A DNA stretch of 64,000 nt from Saxidomus purpurata. Its lineage: Eukaryota; Mollusca; Bivalvia; Venerida; Veneridae. The position numbers and the translations under genes are program-made. The stretch lies in contig JAFMSR010000009.1 of the NCBI GenBank assembly GCA_022818135.1, positions 18,334,413-18,398,412 of the forward strand, in the 5' to 3' direction. Under the pieces are notes generated by a model, which ran no database searches, was not told where the DNA came from, and was given only the letters and a program-made list of their open reading frames with translations. Numbering within the stretch: the first letter of the stretch is position 1; every line of letters begins with the position of its first letter. Below are positions 8,684-23,600 of the stretch, piece by piece.

Positions 8684-11600
8684 CTATTGGATATGAAAAA
8701 ATTGCAATTTTGTTTATTTTCATTAATTTAAATATTGATAGACCATAATAAACTGATGCACCTGGTCATTGCTAACAACTGTAAGAATGTATCAGCTATT
8801 AAATTGTATTGAAGTATTGTATGTAGTTACAGTATCAATAAGCATAAATAGATACTAATAAGTAGTTTGCTCCAATAGAAATCAGACACTGACTTCGACA
8901 TATTGCGCATTATACAATAAATCGAATGAATTTTCAATACGATCCCTGTAGTTAATCATTAAACCGATAAATGCAGTTACTGAAAGAAATTTGGCAGTTT
9001 ACTATCCGCAAAAAAATAAATAGTTGAAGATTGAGCTTTAGGATCAATTGACAGTTCAAAATCAACCGGCTGATAATGCATCATTAGAAATATGACAGTA
9101 AACGGTCCACCAGTTTGCGACATATAGCGATGCATTAGAGTCATTTAAAGTACAATACACAGATGTATCAACGTTCATGATCCTTACATTACAACTTAAA
9201 CACAAGTATGAAGCGTCTTCTGACGATGCGATATTAAAGAAATAAGTTCTCTACAATTTACCGAGCAGGCACGAAGTTTTAGAAACCTTTACATTTAAAC
9301 CATCCGAAATTCTAAAGTAAAACATTTAAATTGTTGACAATACGATCCGCCAATTAAGATTTAAAATATTTAAATTGTTGACAATACCACACGTCAATTG
9401 AAATATTTGAATTGTTCACAATATGATCCATTAAGAGTTAAAGTATTAGCATTGTCGTCACTTCACAATCTTGAGGGTTCACAATCCGTCAATCAATAGT
9501 ACAACATTGAATGTGTTTACATGTGTGTCAGAGAATTCTGAAAACTTTGCTAGCCTAGAGAGTAAAATGAATAGTTGACAATGCCCGAAAATATTAAATT
9601 TTACTGAACGTTTTACAAGTAAATATTTGTAAAGTTTTGTACAATGCAACATAAAATGCAAAACTTAGATTGTATGCCATTTTAGTGTAAACTACGGTCC
9701 ATTGAAAAGAAATCTACGCAAAAGTCATTGGAATTTTATATAGATAACATGGATTACATTTGTAACATGTTTTGTCATTCAGCCTCAACATGATCAAATA
9801 TAATTGTAACATATACACATAATTCATACCTTCGCAATCGTGGTTGACGCAGTATTGTACAACATACGTACTGATTATTGGTCCGCCTAACTCACATTGT
9901 AATTTATCCCATGTTACAAGTAGAGTGTTATCCTCGTGTCCTGGGAAAACATTCACATTTTTTGGTTCTGTCTTTGGACCTTTGAAACAAAAACAAACAG
10001 AAAAGTAACCTTCCAATTAAAGTACTTGAAGTACTGTTATATGGTCTGAATATGGTTATATCTTTGCTGTCTTCTAGTGTAAAATCTTAGTATATGAACA
10101 GAACTGATTCTTTGTTATTGTGAATCGAAAGAGAAAAAACATATTAAATTAGTTTCTTAGAAATGATTCCCCTCTCTATGTTTCTTCTACTGTCGCCAGT
10201 TTGCTAAACGAAGGCAAAATATCAGTTTACATGTATCTGGCGGACAGACGTGATCATTTAAGGTAGTGGGGGTCTAATGGACACTATTCCAAAACACATT
10301 AAACTTAACATTTATATGTTCTACATCTGTTAACAGACTAGTGTGCAAAATTTAAAGACATTTCACCGTTTAATTAAAAATTAATTCCGTTTTTTGTTGC
10401 CCTACCCCCACTTTAAGAAATACTGACCATATTAAAAGTACCATAAAAGTTAAAATAGGTATGTTTGCAAGTATATATTTACTTTAAAAAAATCCAGGTT
10501 CAAAAAGTACTGCAAGCAATGTAGAATTACAAAACATGAATTATAATTCTACAAGCAACATGTGTAACAAAAAGTATGCAATAATGCCAAAAACTAGGGT
10601 ATACAATTTTCCTAATTTTGCCACGAGACATATCACACATGTACATATACTGACTTTAGCAAAAGATTCGGAGTAGGGCCATCACTATTGATTATAAAAC
10701 TTTTATAAGTAGTTATGAATTGAAATATAAGAAAAATAAAATGTTTTACCGTCTACTTTTGAGATATTCAACTTTTTAAAATGAGCACGGTCAATTTTTG
10801 TATTTTCAAGTAACTGTACAGCTTGATAAAATCAAGGAAAATTAAGATTCAGTTTTCAAATCTTTGTAAAATGGCTTAATTGTTCATGTTATTCATTTGA
10901 TAACGAAAAGAAAAATAACGAAAAAAGTTTTGGCTCCTTCGGGGTTGAACTCAGGACCTCTTGATCTCAAAGCAGACGCTCTAACCACTGCGCCACAGTA
11001 CAAAATAGGTACTGCTATAAAATCCAAAGTATTCCAAATGATCCTTAAACAGGAAGTACTCATTACACATCCACTACCTTAAATCTTAACTAAATATTTA
11101 AACTGTGTATAACTTTATAAGAGTACTCATCTCGTTTTAATACAGAAGAGATGTCGCTTACCATTAAATTTTGTGTACAAACAACTGTGCCATTTAAATC
11201 CACTGCAACCGTTCTTTGATGACATACTGACGCCATACACATAATCGTCTGGCGCGGAAATTTGTAGAATTGCTTCAGTGTTGTTGGAATCAAATGTTTG
11301 CCAATTAATAATACCGCTGTCCTGTGTAACAAAGATAAACAATTAGATTCCCTTTTATACAGCGCATTGTATATGTTGTTTACTTTACAGTTAGGTTAGA
11401 AAGAGCTGAGAATCTGATTTACCTCCTCTGGACCTATAATTAAATGAAGAATTACTATTTCTATCTGTTACATGTATGAATGAACTTAGCATTGTCATGT
11501 TATTCAAGCACCTAAGTAGATAATTGTATGCATTTCATTCATCGCTACGTGTACGTACGGTTGTAGAAGCGCACCATACCAGATATATGATAAGTTGGAA

Positions 11601-14600
11601 TCCAGAATTGTGGCTATGGTATTATTGTTGAGATATATGTTTTCCTTAATCTGCTCAATGAAAAGGGTTTAATTGTAATATATCACGTGATTGGTAAAAT
11701 CGTCCTTGGACAATTATTTCATGATGTTGGATGATTCAAAGAAAAGTTTGAAAATATCAGTCATTTCAATTTTAGTGGAGTTTAAAAGGTTTGAGTGATT
11801 ATTGTAAATTTTACAATTGCCTGTTGTAGTAAAATGTAACTTTCAAGACGTTATAAATTTTAAGAATGATAAAAATTTACATTGTACTTGATGTAATTCC
11901 CCTTTCACAAGTTACACAGTTACAGATTGGTATCTAGTTGTCTTTCAGATCAAAATTAGTGCGTAATTTGGATAAGTGTTACGGTCAGTGCCAGCATTAT
12001 TGCATATTTGGGGTCCATTCATTGTTACCTACTTGTTGAAGTCCTTTTTAAAGTTATCAAAAGGCCGCAACTATCTTATTGAATTGAAATTTAAGAAATT
12101 TTATCACGTTTCATAAAACATATGGTACAAAATATAACTAATACAGCTATTGCTTCATTTTAGAAGCAACAATTGTTTTATTTTATGCTAGCTAATGAAA
12201 TACTGTGTTATATCAGTGAAATATAGAGTGATGATATAGATTTCATATCAGTCACAGTGTGGGTGATATAGGTCTGCCGGAACTACTTTTTTAAGTAGTG
12301 CATATACATAATTTTGGATTTGTTTTAATAGTTTGCATAAAATAAAAAGAAAATTTGTTTGGTTAGAGTGGATATGGAATATATCTCAACTCAGAGTGAT
12401 ACAATTTTAACATTTTAACTCGCGCTTTGCGCTCGTGAAAATATAGCAATTGTATCACTTCTCGGTTAGATATATTCCATATCCACTCAAATCAAGATTG
12501 TACGGATACAGAGACTATGCCGAATAGATGAAGGGTAGCAAACAAAATGTATTAAGTAAGTTCTAGATTCTCAGTTTCTGATTTTGCTGCCTGCGGTTAC
12601 AGTCCGCTCGTCCTTCACACTCTGTACAAATCACATGTAGTTACAATAGCTTACCTTACAATGTCCCATTTGCTTTTGGCACCAGAAGACTGTAAAATTC
12701 AATGGCTGCGATTCTTTGGGGTGTGACCAGGAAACATAAACGTCACCAATTCCATTAGTTACGTTGCCCACCTCAACAAAAAACTCTGGTTGCAAAATTC
12801 CTATCAATATCCAAATAAGAAAGGAATATACATGTATATCTGACTCGGCCTCATCAACTTACAATAAAGTTAACTATGTACATAGAACTAGTTATGATGA
12901 AAGTTGTCTTTCTTTTCTTTTCCTGAACATTAATTTCTTTGTAATGATTTATGAACATGAACTTAACGAAATACATATAAAACAAATCTCTTCTACAAGT
13001 ATTTGTCAATATGTGCATATGTTTATTTTCTATTTCAATGATGAAAAACTACAACAATATTGAGTGATGTACTGTGTAAAGATTGTAAATAAAATAGTCA
13101 CGTACCAAAGTCAGCACTAGGTATATAAAGAGATGAAGATTTTTCTGATAAGCCATTTTCATTCCTTGCTGCAATTTGGACCCTATAGCTTGTATTACAT
13201 GAAAGTAGCGGACTACAGCCATACGTTCCGTTCACTTCCAACACGTTTTGTCCAACAACATCTTGCGTTGAGTTAGTTTCTGTGGATGTCGCGTTACCGT
13301 CTTCAGCCGAGATGATTGGTGTAAATGTGACGTCATAGCCTCTAAATACACCATTTCTGTCAATGTCCATGATTGGCTGAAACGTAAAATTTTAATATAT
13401 TACCAATGAAAATGCTCTGCTTTCTATTGAAAGGACAAATGACCTCTCAAACTGGTTTATCTAGTAATTTGGAATGCTTCGGTTAGACTGCATATGTCAG
13501 AGCCATTATATTATCAGTGCTCTTTTTATGTAAAACTCGAAAGTATTTAAGCTTGCAACATAAATGACTTAATGAAAACTTACAATAGAAGCGATAATGC
13601 AAACATTACAAAAGAAGTGAGTAATACTCACTGGGAACGTCAACTCCGAACCTATATGAACTTTCAAATTAGCATGACAATCAAGAAATGTTTAGACAAG
13701 CTGTTTCCCATGTAAGTGTTGTATTAAGGCAGACACTAATGATTTGTTATGCGCAAAAAACCATTATGAATCATGGCAGCAAAATGTAATGTTCAAGTCG
13801 CAAGCTCTAATTCTAATTGAGTTGCAGAAGTACTAGTTATCATAAAAAGTATTCAAGATTTTTGCCAAACTAAATATCACCTTCATTCGCACAGAAGTAA
13901 AATTGTGTGTGTAACCGCTGATCTATAATAATAGATATAAATATCAGTCACCTTCCATAACAGACACACCGTTCGTTGTGAACCTCTCTCGCAGTTTCTG
14001 GGAGACCACATGTAACCCCCGTCTATTACATCCGGGCTAGCGCTAGGTTCTAAAGAAAACAGTAATACGTAAAAATTGTTGTTGTCATCATCAAACGTAA
14101 AAGATATTGGAGCGAGATGTCGAATGTTGTAAGCCAAGCAGTTATCTTATATTGCCTGTTAGTGAACCGACAACATGCAAATCAAGAACTACCTTTAAAA
14201 AAGATAGTCGGCGCAATTTTTAGTATATGAAAGCGATTGCTATCTAGATTTTCATAGTAAAAATTAATTTTATTAAGTTCGAAGGCGCCAAATGTCACAT
14301 GGTGAAAAACAAAACATTGACCTGGATTCAAATTATTGACCATTATTCACTGGCCGAGAAAGTATAACTACTCTACAGTTATACTTAACATTAATTTGGA
14401 TGTAACAGCATAATGTTGATAGATATGAATTATTTACGTACTTAAATTATTCACACCATTCAAGAAAGACTGAAAACGCAAGTGTATTTTGTTTCTATAT
14501 ATTCTCTTTCGGTTTTATCCAATCAGAAGGTGCCTTACAACGTAAATTTCTCATTACTTTCTACTTGTCATTTCATTGGCGGTTAAAGAGTTCCAAACTT

Positions 14601-17600
14601 CCGGTCAAAAGCGAGCTTAATACGACCGCGCCGAAAAAATTAAATTACAGTATGTCTGAGATGGGCGGGACCCGAGTTTGTTACGCTTTCGTATGATACG
14701 GTTACTTTAGCATGTCTACTGCAAAAGCATTTCTCAAATGCATGTGCCAGTGTTTAAATTTACTTGTAAGTGAGTTCTTTGTTTGAAGATGTTTACGGAG
14801 TATTTTGTTCTTCAGGGGGATATGGTTATGGTCTCCGTCCGTTTGTTGTGTTTGTCTTGTCTGAGTTTTTTGATCTGGAACGAATGGACTTGAAATCAGT
14901 GAAACTTATTAGATTGCTTCACTGTCAAGAGGACATGTGCAAATTATTCGCCTGGTTCAGTTGTATGATTTTTCACGTAGTTATTGCCCTTCATATACAT
15001 TCTTTTCACATACATTCCTTCCGATCCGCCCTTTTTCTCAGAAACAACAGATTCTAATTCGTCCAATTGGAAGCTGTTCTAGCAAGACAAAATGCAAGTA
15101 AGAATGTTCCCGTTCGTTGTTTCTAAATTGAATTAAACTCCAAGGAGCTTTTAATTTACTATTAAAGAAACATAATTTCACTGACTCCATATCGAAGTAA
15201 CTGTGCTTTATTTACATGTACACTGAAACAGTATTGACGTATGCCTCTCTACCGTATTTAAGTATTTTTTTCACGAACAAGAGTTGCCAGAAAGCGTTTA
15301 TTATTGTTTGTGCATTCCATACTGTTTCACTATCAAGAAGAGTAAATACTTTTTTGATATTAACGGTTATAAATGTTCGCCTATCACATTGTCTTTCATT
15401 CCTTTTAATGCTTCGCGGCCAACTACGCTTTAAAATTTAAACGCAAATTGTCGTTTCGGTCTTCACAGTGTATGCTATAACTTGAAGGTAACAAATGTAT
15501 ATATTTGCTTTCTTACTGTCTGAAAATGTGGTTGCCTCGATGGTTCTTACGTCACTGAAGTACCCTCCGTCCATTGGCTCAATTTTAACAGAAAACGTGT
15601 ACGTGGTAAATGGTATCAGTTGACAGAGCAGCTTCTCCGCTACCTTTGTGTCCGCAGGTGTTGAAAACGTTTCTTCCTAAAAAGAAGGTAAGCGGGTAAG
15701 AATAATATTTCTTGCATACCAGCTCGGGGTATCCACATTTTTCACCGGTACTGGATAATCTCACATTACATCCCCCGTGTAATATGACTCTCGCGAATTA
15801 CTTGTAACGTAACGTTATAAGCACTGTGACGTCACTTCCCCAAACAAAGCATCTGAATATCGTTTGTTTTATATTATAATGCATTAATTCGATAAGTTTG
15901 CATTTAGAAATTTATTTTGAAGTGCAAGACGGTAGGCGATAAAAGGTTTATATCAAGAGACATTCGGTTCAGATGGGAATATCCGTGACCTCGGGTAACT
16001 GTTTTGACGGGAACGAGGCTCATGACAGAAACTATTACCAGTATCGTAATTTCTCGTAAACTTACTATATGACGCGATAATTTGGTTTAAACAGTATGTT
16101 ATTGATAAATCACCAGATAGTTAATTATGGTTACCGTATGCCTACCTGCCTGGTGCCTGGCATTAAAAAGATAGGATTTGGGAGGTACATGTGCTCAAGA
16201 AGAAAGTGCCTCATAAGTCAGAAATGGCTGGCCCTTTAAATATAATAAACCTTACCGTTTTGCACATACTGTTAAAGCGTAATGATAAAGTAGAAAGCTC
16301 TAGGCTTATTTATAAACGCTCTCCTTTTACAAAATCTTGTTGTGTTTATGACACAATATTTAACGTATTTTGCTTTGGATATTCCACTACAATTCATGAG
16401 ACATATTGATATTGTGATTAGCAGTTTACTTGTTCCTTTCAGGGCAAGATCAGTAATATGGAACGAAGTCATACTTTATCATTTACCTGTTTCAGAAGAT
16501 GCCATGTTTAACTGTTTCAGAAGATGCCAGGTTTAACTGTTTCAGAAGATGCCAGGTTTAACTGTTTCAGAAGATGCCAGGTTTACCTGTTTCAGAAGAT
16601 GCCAGGTTTAACTGTTTCAGAAGATGCCAGGTTTAACTGTTTCAGAAGATGCCAGGTTTAACTGTTTCAGAAGATGCCAGGTTTACCTGTGTCAGAAGAT
16701 GCCAGGTTTAATAATCCATGCAGTTGCCTGTTGGACTGTTCTCGCAAAGAATTTAGAACGCTATAACTATAAGAGAAAAGGTCAGTTTAAGTCTGACATA
16801 AATTGGGTCCGCCAGATGTTTTTAAGATTTTAAACATCTTAAATGAAAACATAAGAAAAGCTGAAAAAGAAAAGAAACAAATAATACAAGAAATAAAACG
16901 AAGAGATATATCTGAAAAAGAGAAATAGAGATATAAACTTATCACAAAGAAGTATTAAACGAAATAAAACATGGAAGCAAGAGAGGTAAAATGAAGAATA
17001 ATAAAGTTGTTTCAATACATAATTTACAGTATTAAAATGTATTATGATTATATAAAATACTTACATCATTCTTTTTCCATTTACTTGACCAACGTACGTA
17101 ATGCGTTTTAGGGTATTCTCGTCTAGAGTTTATTGTTTTCCACGACAGTCTGATGCACGTACTATTCAAAACTGCAGCTGAAAGGTCGTTAACTGGATTT
17201 GGTTTTACTGAAAGAAAGTATTTTATTTGTCATATTCGCATTCATATGGAAACAATTTGTTTTACAGTTTTTATACATGTATGTGATCTTATTTTCACGT
17301 ACAGTTGTTTTAACCTCTGTTGTTGAGTCTAATATTTTATTCCTACTTATACTTCATTAGTTCATATTTCTACGTTTCTAGTAGCTATGTTTCAAAGCAA
17401 TTGATCATGTCTTTTGTTACAGCCAATCATGTATAAAGGGGAAAACCAACAATTTTTATTGACGTTATCCATTTCTGATTTCAGCTGGGAGAGTCACGTG
17501 TGCTTTAAAATGTCTTGCTAATGCTGCCTGTCCAAAACCTAAGGTCACCAAAAGTAGACATCTCAGGTAACACATACACTACTAATTTTGCTTTTATTTC

Positions 17601-20600
17601 AACCTTTGTTACAGTAATGAAGTGACCTCGAAAAGATGTTATTGGCAACAAGAGTCATAATAAGCGGATGCTCTATTTCATAGAGCTCTTGAATGTCATT
17701 GGTGCTGACGGTATCCAAATATATATCTATTATAATAACTATTATTTCCGTGATGTATCATTGGATAAACGAAGTATTAGTTCCGTGATGTATCAATGGA
17801 TATACGAATTATTATTTCCGTGATGTATCAATGGATATACGAATTATTATTTCCGTGATATATCACTGGATAAACGTGTTGTACAATAAGTGTCAAGTGT
17901 TCGCTGATTAAAATGTCCGCGTACGAATGTGCTGATGTCAGTCGTTTTCTCCTTAAAGTACATAGTGCAAAGGCCTATTTCGTCGACGGCGGAATATCTC
18001 TGAATATGTGTCAAGGCAGTTGACCGTACAATTATGTGTTTAAGTGTGTGCTTAAAAAATTAGAGCGTGAGTGAGTCCGTGAATTAGTTAGTCAGTCAGC
18101 CAGGAAGATAGTCAATGAGTGAATCAGTCAGGCAATGTGCAAATCAGTGAGTCATTCAACGAGTCTGTAAGTCAATAAACTAACAAGTTAACAAGCAAGT
18201 CAGCAAAACATGTAAATGACGAAAATATAACTTAAAAAACAGATTTGTACTAATAAAGGAAACACTCACTCTAAAGTATTCTTATGAAAACACTTACTGT
18301 AAATATGTTTTCAGGTCGAATGACTAAAGATATGTATCACAAATATTATGTTAGTAGGTTAACCACTTTTGATGGTTTAATTACTCGTATAGCTTATACG
18401 AGGGGTATTCAAAATGTATTGTGTATTATGCTTTGTAACCGTAAAGACTGATTTAAAAGCACATTTCTTCATTTCATGTTCTCCCCATGGCTAGAAATGC
18501 AAAATGTTAGTCTATGGATCGATTTTTCACACAACGACACGGTAGGCTGATTTAAGTATACTACAAAGGTACCGGTAAACGGCACAATCGAGAGCCTGTC
18601 GATATCTACGACCTTTTCAAGTTTTGAAAGAGATGCCAGACAAAGTAACTTAATCCGATTTCAAATATATTGTAACTTCACAGAGTTGTGCGCTGGAGCA
18701 AAGGCATGCAACAATTGAACATGTTCAAGTCTGTGACTGGGCGACATTTCTCGTAATACCTTTTCATTATTTTTGTCAATACCACATCAAGTAAGTACCT
18801 TACAGTCACACTTTTGCCCAATTTTACTTGTTCTTGTATTGCTATGCCTTCACCAAAGAAAAATATGAAATACAAAAAGTGCGTTGGAAATGCTTGGTTT
18901 TTTATCATGTCTCGTTGGCCCATATTTGTTCCCAACCTTTCGCACGGGCTCAAAATAGTGTAGTACCCAGGTTTCACCAGTGACATCATTTGCAAATTGC
19001 TTTTCGTCATATCCGGGAAACACCGCAGCATTTTTGATGGTTTCAACACGCTCCTTTTTTTGGTCGTTAGGTGTGGTACCCACTTAGCAGATATCTGCCT
19101 AACTTTCAACATTTTTTTAGAATGAAATGAACTATTGATAGTGAAGCACAAAATGCGTGCAATACCAGCTGTTTCATTTTGAAGACGTTCTCTTATTTTT
19201 GACAATACTTTTTCTACCGTTGCTGTCTTTGGACGACCTGATTTTGCTGCTTTTTCAACAGAATCTACCCCAGAATCAGTTTCCTTTTCTATCTATGAGC
19301 CGTCTCATGAGACACATATGTTGACCCGGGAACACGAGTAATTTCGGCAAAAATCTATTACAGAGAATAACCAAGCTTACTGCGAACTTTTATGTAAGAC
19401 CCGAATTTCCTCATTGATTGCTATTTGTTTTCCAACAAATTTTACAACATTACTCAACGGCTGCCTATATTGAAATAACCAAACTTCTACAAAGCGAACG
19501 TTTAGCCGGTACCAATACATATATATTCCATTGTGTTGATATTTGACAGAGGTATACAGATATATAAGTATCGGTGATTTTGCGTAATTGCACAATACAA
19601 TATACATTTTCTACACCCCTTGCATTATCAAAAAAGATGTCTTACTAGCGAAATTTACAGGGGTTTGTAAAACAAATATTGCTTATACAGCTATTTTAAC
19701 TGTACATGGTGTAGTATTGTTTGTTTTCATTGCTATTCCAAAATATATCCAACGTTTTGTGACAACACTTTTTTCTAGTGAGATGCCGTACATTTGAAAG
19801 AAAGACATACATCAACATTGTTATAGAGTAAAAGTTTTCAGTACTCTAGCTGGCTATATGAGTTATGTTTGAGCTTTAAAGTCCAAGGATCATTTTGAAA
19901 TCACTGATACAGTATAATAAGTTAATTGATAGGATAATGATAGAACACGTCTCGTCCACGAAGAAAAAGCTAATAAATTTGCTCTCATGGACGGACGTTT
20001 ATAAAATTCAATTCAAATTTAATGATGGAACCATGTTTCTGTTCACTCATAAACAATGCTGACATATGCCTTTCTTTCGTATTCAAGTCGTTTCTCCACG
20101 AAAAAGAGTTGCCAGAAAGCCATTCTTATTCATTCTAACAAGTACTTATCAATCTGTTTGGATTTTTTTGGTACAAATAAAGGTCATTTCCGCCGGTAAT
20201 ACATCTTAATTGGTAAATTAAGAGCTATTTGTAACTGTGCTCTTGTGACTTTAACAAACATGTCACCATTTAATCTTAATGATAATGTGAATATTATACA
20301 AATGAATTGTGCGAGGGTCTGTATTTTCGGTGACAAATTTACGTTGTAGTTGAATAATGCTTTCTGACGGTACAATCTCAACCCACATACATGTTATCAT
20401 GACTAAATACAGTTTGCCATGGCAAAGCTCACTTTGTCTTGGTAAATCAAAGTTCCTACAGTTCAACGCAGCTTTTTCTTACTTTTTTAAGTACAAAACA
20501 TACAAACAGGGGCACAATGACATGGTTCATTACTTATGTATACTTCATGATATTTATTATCTTTTTACCTTACTGTTAATTTTTAATACTGTATTGTTAT

Positions 20601-23600
20601 GTTATTATTGTTACCATGCTATCAATGTCGAAATAAACAATCAAAGAAATGTGTTAAGGATCTTCGAAGCAATAACTGATTAGTTTATATCAATGAGAAA
20701 AAAAGAGATTAAAAATGTATATGTAACAAAGAAATAGTAATTATTTTGTTACACCTTGTTTTACAAGGCAAGAGACAGGCTTTGTTTCTATGTACATACC
20801 TAGTTTTGATGTATCAACATGGAAGTTTGAGGTTGTACTAATGCCGCATGTCTGGCTCACTGTTATACTTATATTAAGTTTCTTCATGGTAAAATCTCCA
20901 TCTGTAATACTGCGCCAGGTACAGCTACCATCGGCTACATTCAGATGTGCACACTCTCGCCAATCTGTCACTCTTTGGTCCTTCCTAAGAGATTTGGAAA
21001 TATAATTGATTCTAAAATACATGTATACGAAGATATTTAACACTCCGGAAATACAATGTACATGAGCGTTTTACATTCTTACTACGGTTTCGCACTGTTT
21101 ACGTTTGCTACAGTTTCCAATATGTGTATAGAGCCAACATTTTCCCTTTTATAGAATTTATCCAACCTTGGCATCTTGACTGAGACTCAAGTTTAAAACA
21201 AATATCTGAAATTAAATTCATAGGTCACCGACCTTGATCTTGAATTATATGCCCTTGAAAATCGGAAATTATGATAAAATGCTATGTTCAAGGGCAGATA
21301 TTTCATATTCAAGGTCGGCGACCTTTGATTTTCGTTTCAGATTTCTGTTTCAAACATGAAACATATTTGAAGAAATTCTATGAAAGGGAAAAGTTTGGCC
21401 CCGTACACACATAGGGAACTGTAGCAAATGTCTTCAAACATTAGAAAGTACGTTTTAGTTTATTATGACGTTTACTTATTGAGCTGTCAGTCATCTCACT
21501 AAATCCTGCTATCATATAACTTCTTACTAGGCGTAATTCACTGAAAATTACTTATTAATAAGCAATTATAAACTGCTACATGGTGAAAGTGGCACACTGG
21601 ACCTTGAATATTTTGCACATGGACGTACATTTGTTATCAAAATGTAGGGAAGTTAAAATTTTAGTTTAATAAATAAATTCGTTTGCGACATACCATTGAA
21701 ACGTTACCTTCGGCATGGCATTGTACCGTATTCCATAATTCCAAGAGCACGTCATCGATTCTACATAATTGTGTACAATACAATTGGTTTCGGTGATTTT
21801 TTCCGGTCGAGCTATAAAGAAACAATTGATGGAGGCTTACTTAACAATGCATTTGTTTTCTTATTATATATTTATGTTTAAACATAACTCTGATACAAAT
21901 AATGTCTTTAAACATCCTTTGATTGGTTGAGCTGTAATTAGCAGTATGTTTTATATCACAATCTAAATTAAGAGGCCGAATGTTCTGTCAAAGCAGAGCG
22001 CTTATTCCAATCTAAATTATGAGGCCGATTACAGGGACGACTGCAGAATTTCTTCGAGCGCTGCTCCGTCAGAGAAGAGAGCTTATTCCACCTTGGTGTT
22101 ACCTAACAAGGAGTCTTTGTCGATATTTAATTTATGTCGTCAATTTCTTCCAGCGCCTGCCCTGTCAAAACAGAGAACTAATTTCATTTTGATGTTATCT
22201 AAAAAGGAGTCTATGTAATGGAGTATAGCGCACTGAAGGTCATCGACTTCTTTCGGTTGAGCTGTAAATTTGAGTCGTTACTATATTTGTCTTATTACAA
22301 ACTGTAAATTGCTCAATGTTTTCGTGCAAAAGAATCGAGATTTGTGAGCAGACAGAAAAGTCTCTAATAGTAGAATCTTTCGCGAAATGATCAAATAGCG
22401 AATTGAGAAATTCGCGAAAATAATGAAAATTAAACCATCAATTTACAGTATGTAACATATTTATCATAACATTACGCTTAAAACGAATACCCTTGGTCCC
22501 ATTGTTTTCTGGAAAACTCTTCAAGCTATTTTTAAAGATGTCAAGGTCGGGCTAAAATATGGGTTTTTTTTAAATGAGTAGAAATGCACTTTTTTGTAGT
22601 ATTGGGTGTATTCAGAAATGCTTGCTTAATACGGTAAAGTTCCGCTATTCAGATCACCCGATATTAAGACCGCCCTCGCTATAAAGACCAAACATTTTGG
22701 TACCAAGTTGTCAATTTCATAGCAAAAACGTTTCGATATTAAGACCGATTCAGTAATAAGATAACTTTTCACCAATCCGAAGGCTGGTCTTGGTACAGGA
22801 ACTTTACTGTACCGGCTCTGGTGAATTAATGAGACAGAACCAAGCACACTTTGAGTTCCCTTTTTTCCCCATACATTTTCTTTTCAATTAATTGATTCCG
22901 AAAGGAGGCAGTAGACTACAAAATATCAGGATCCTGCACAAAGGACGACTGTAATACGTAGTGCGTTCACGTAAATATTTGTAAAATATGCCGCTTGTAC
23001 AGATACAGCATTGGTAGAGCAATCTTTACGTATAAGGCGGAAGCAGCATAAAGAAAACATGAATTTATCGATTATTTTCAGTCCACTACCCGGCCTTATG
23101 CTAGCAAATGGAGGTCATCATCGCATGTGTTAGAAATTAATTTTTACAGAGAAATAGTCGTTCAAATGTTACTCTGAAGTCCAAATGTTTTGTCAGTTCC
23201 TTACAGCAAATAACACATTTGTACATATTGCTTAAATAATTGAATACTTTTTTTAATCCATTAGGAAATGACGGAGTACATACTGTAGACTGCTACTGCT
23301 GTTATAAAAGAACTTGGTCTAGAAGATCTGTCGTCACCATGGAAACATCTGAAAAACTGGTAATTCTTCTTTGATGAAACGCCAAAAGTATATTTTGACA
23401 TTGTATCATTAACAACAAGTATATCACTTTCATTAACAGGTGACCATTTTCTTGACATGAATGTTTCAAAACCAATGGAAGCGTTTGGTGTCGGCTGAAC
23501 TAGCGTAGAGCATGTTAGTGTCAGGTTCTGACCCGTGCACACATCTGGATCTAATGGTGTGATACTTAGCTGTTGTATTCCGGTGACTCCTTCAAAGAAA

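Noticed and set aside
10925..11010. Genuine tRNA gene
   Set aside because: A- and B-box-like sequences are present, but the acceptor stem does not pair and the arms are imperfect, as in tRNA-derived SINEs. The same holds for 30752, 48576, 50028, 53703 and 58690.
16487..16711. CRISPR-like regular repeat array
   Set aside because: The 25-bp units are directly adjacent with no spacers, in eukaryotic intron DNA: a minisatellite.
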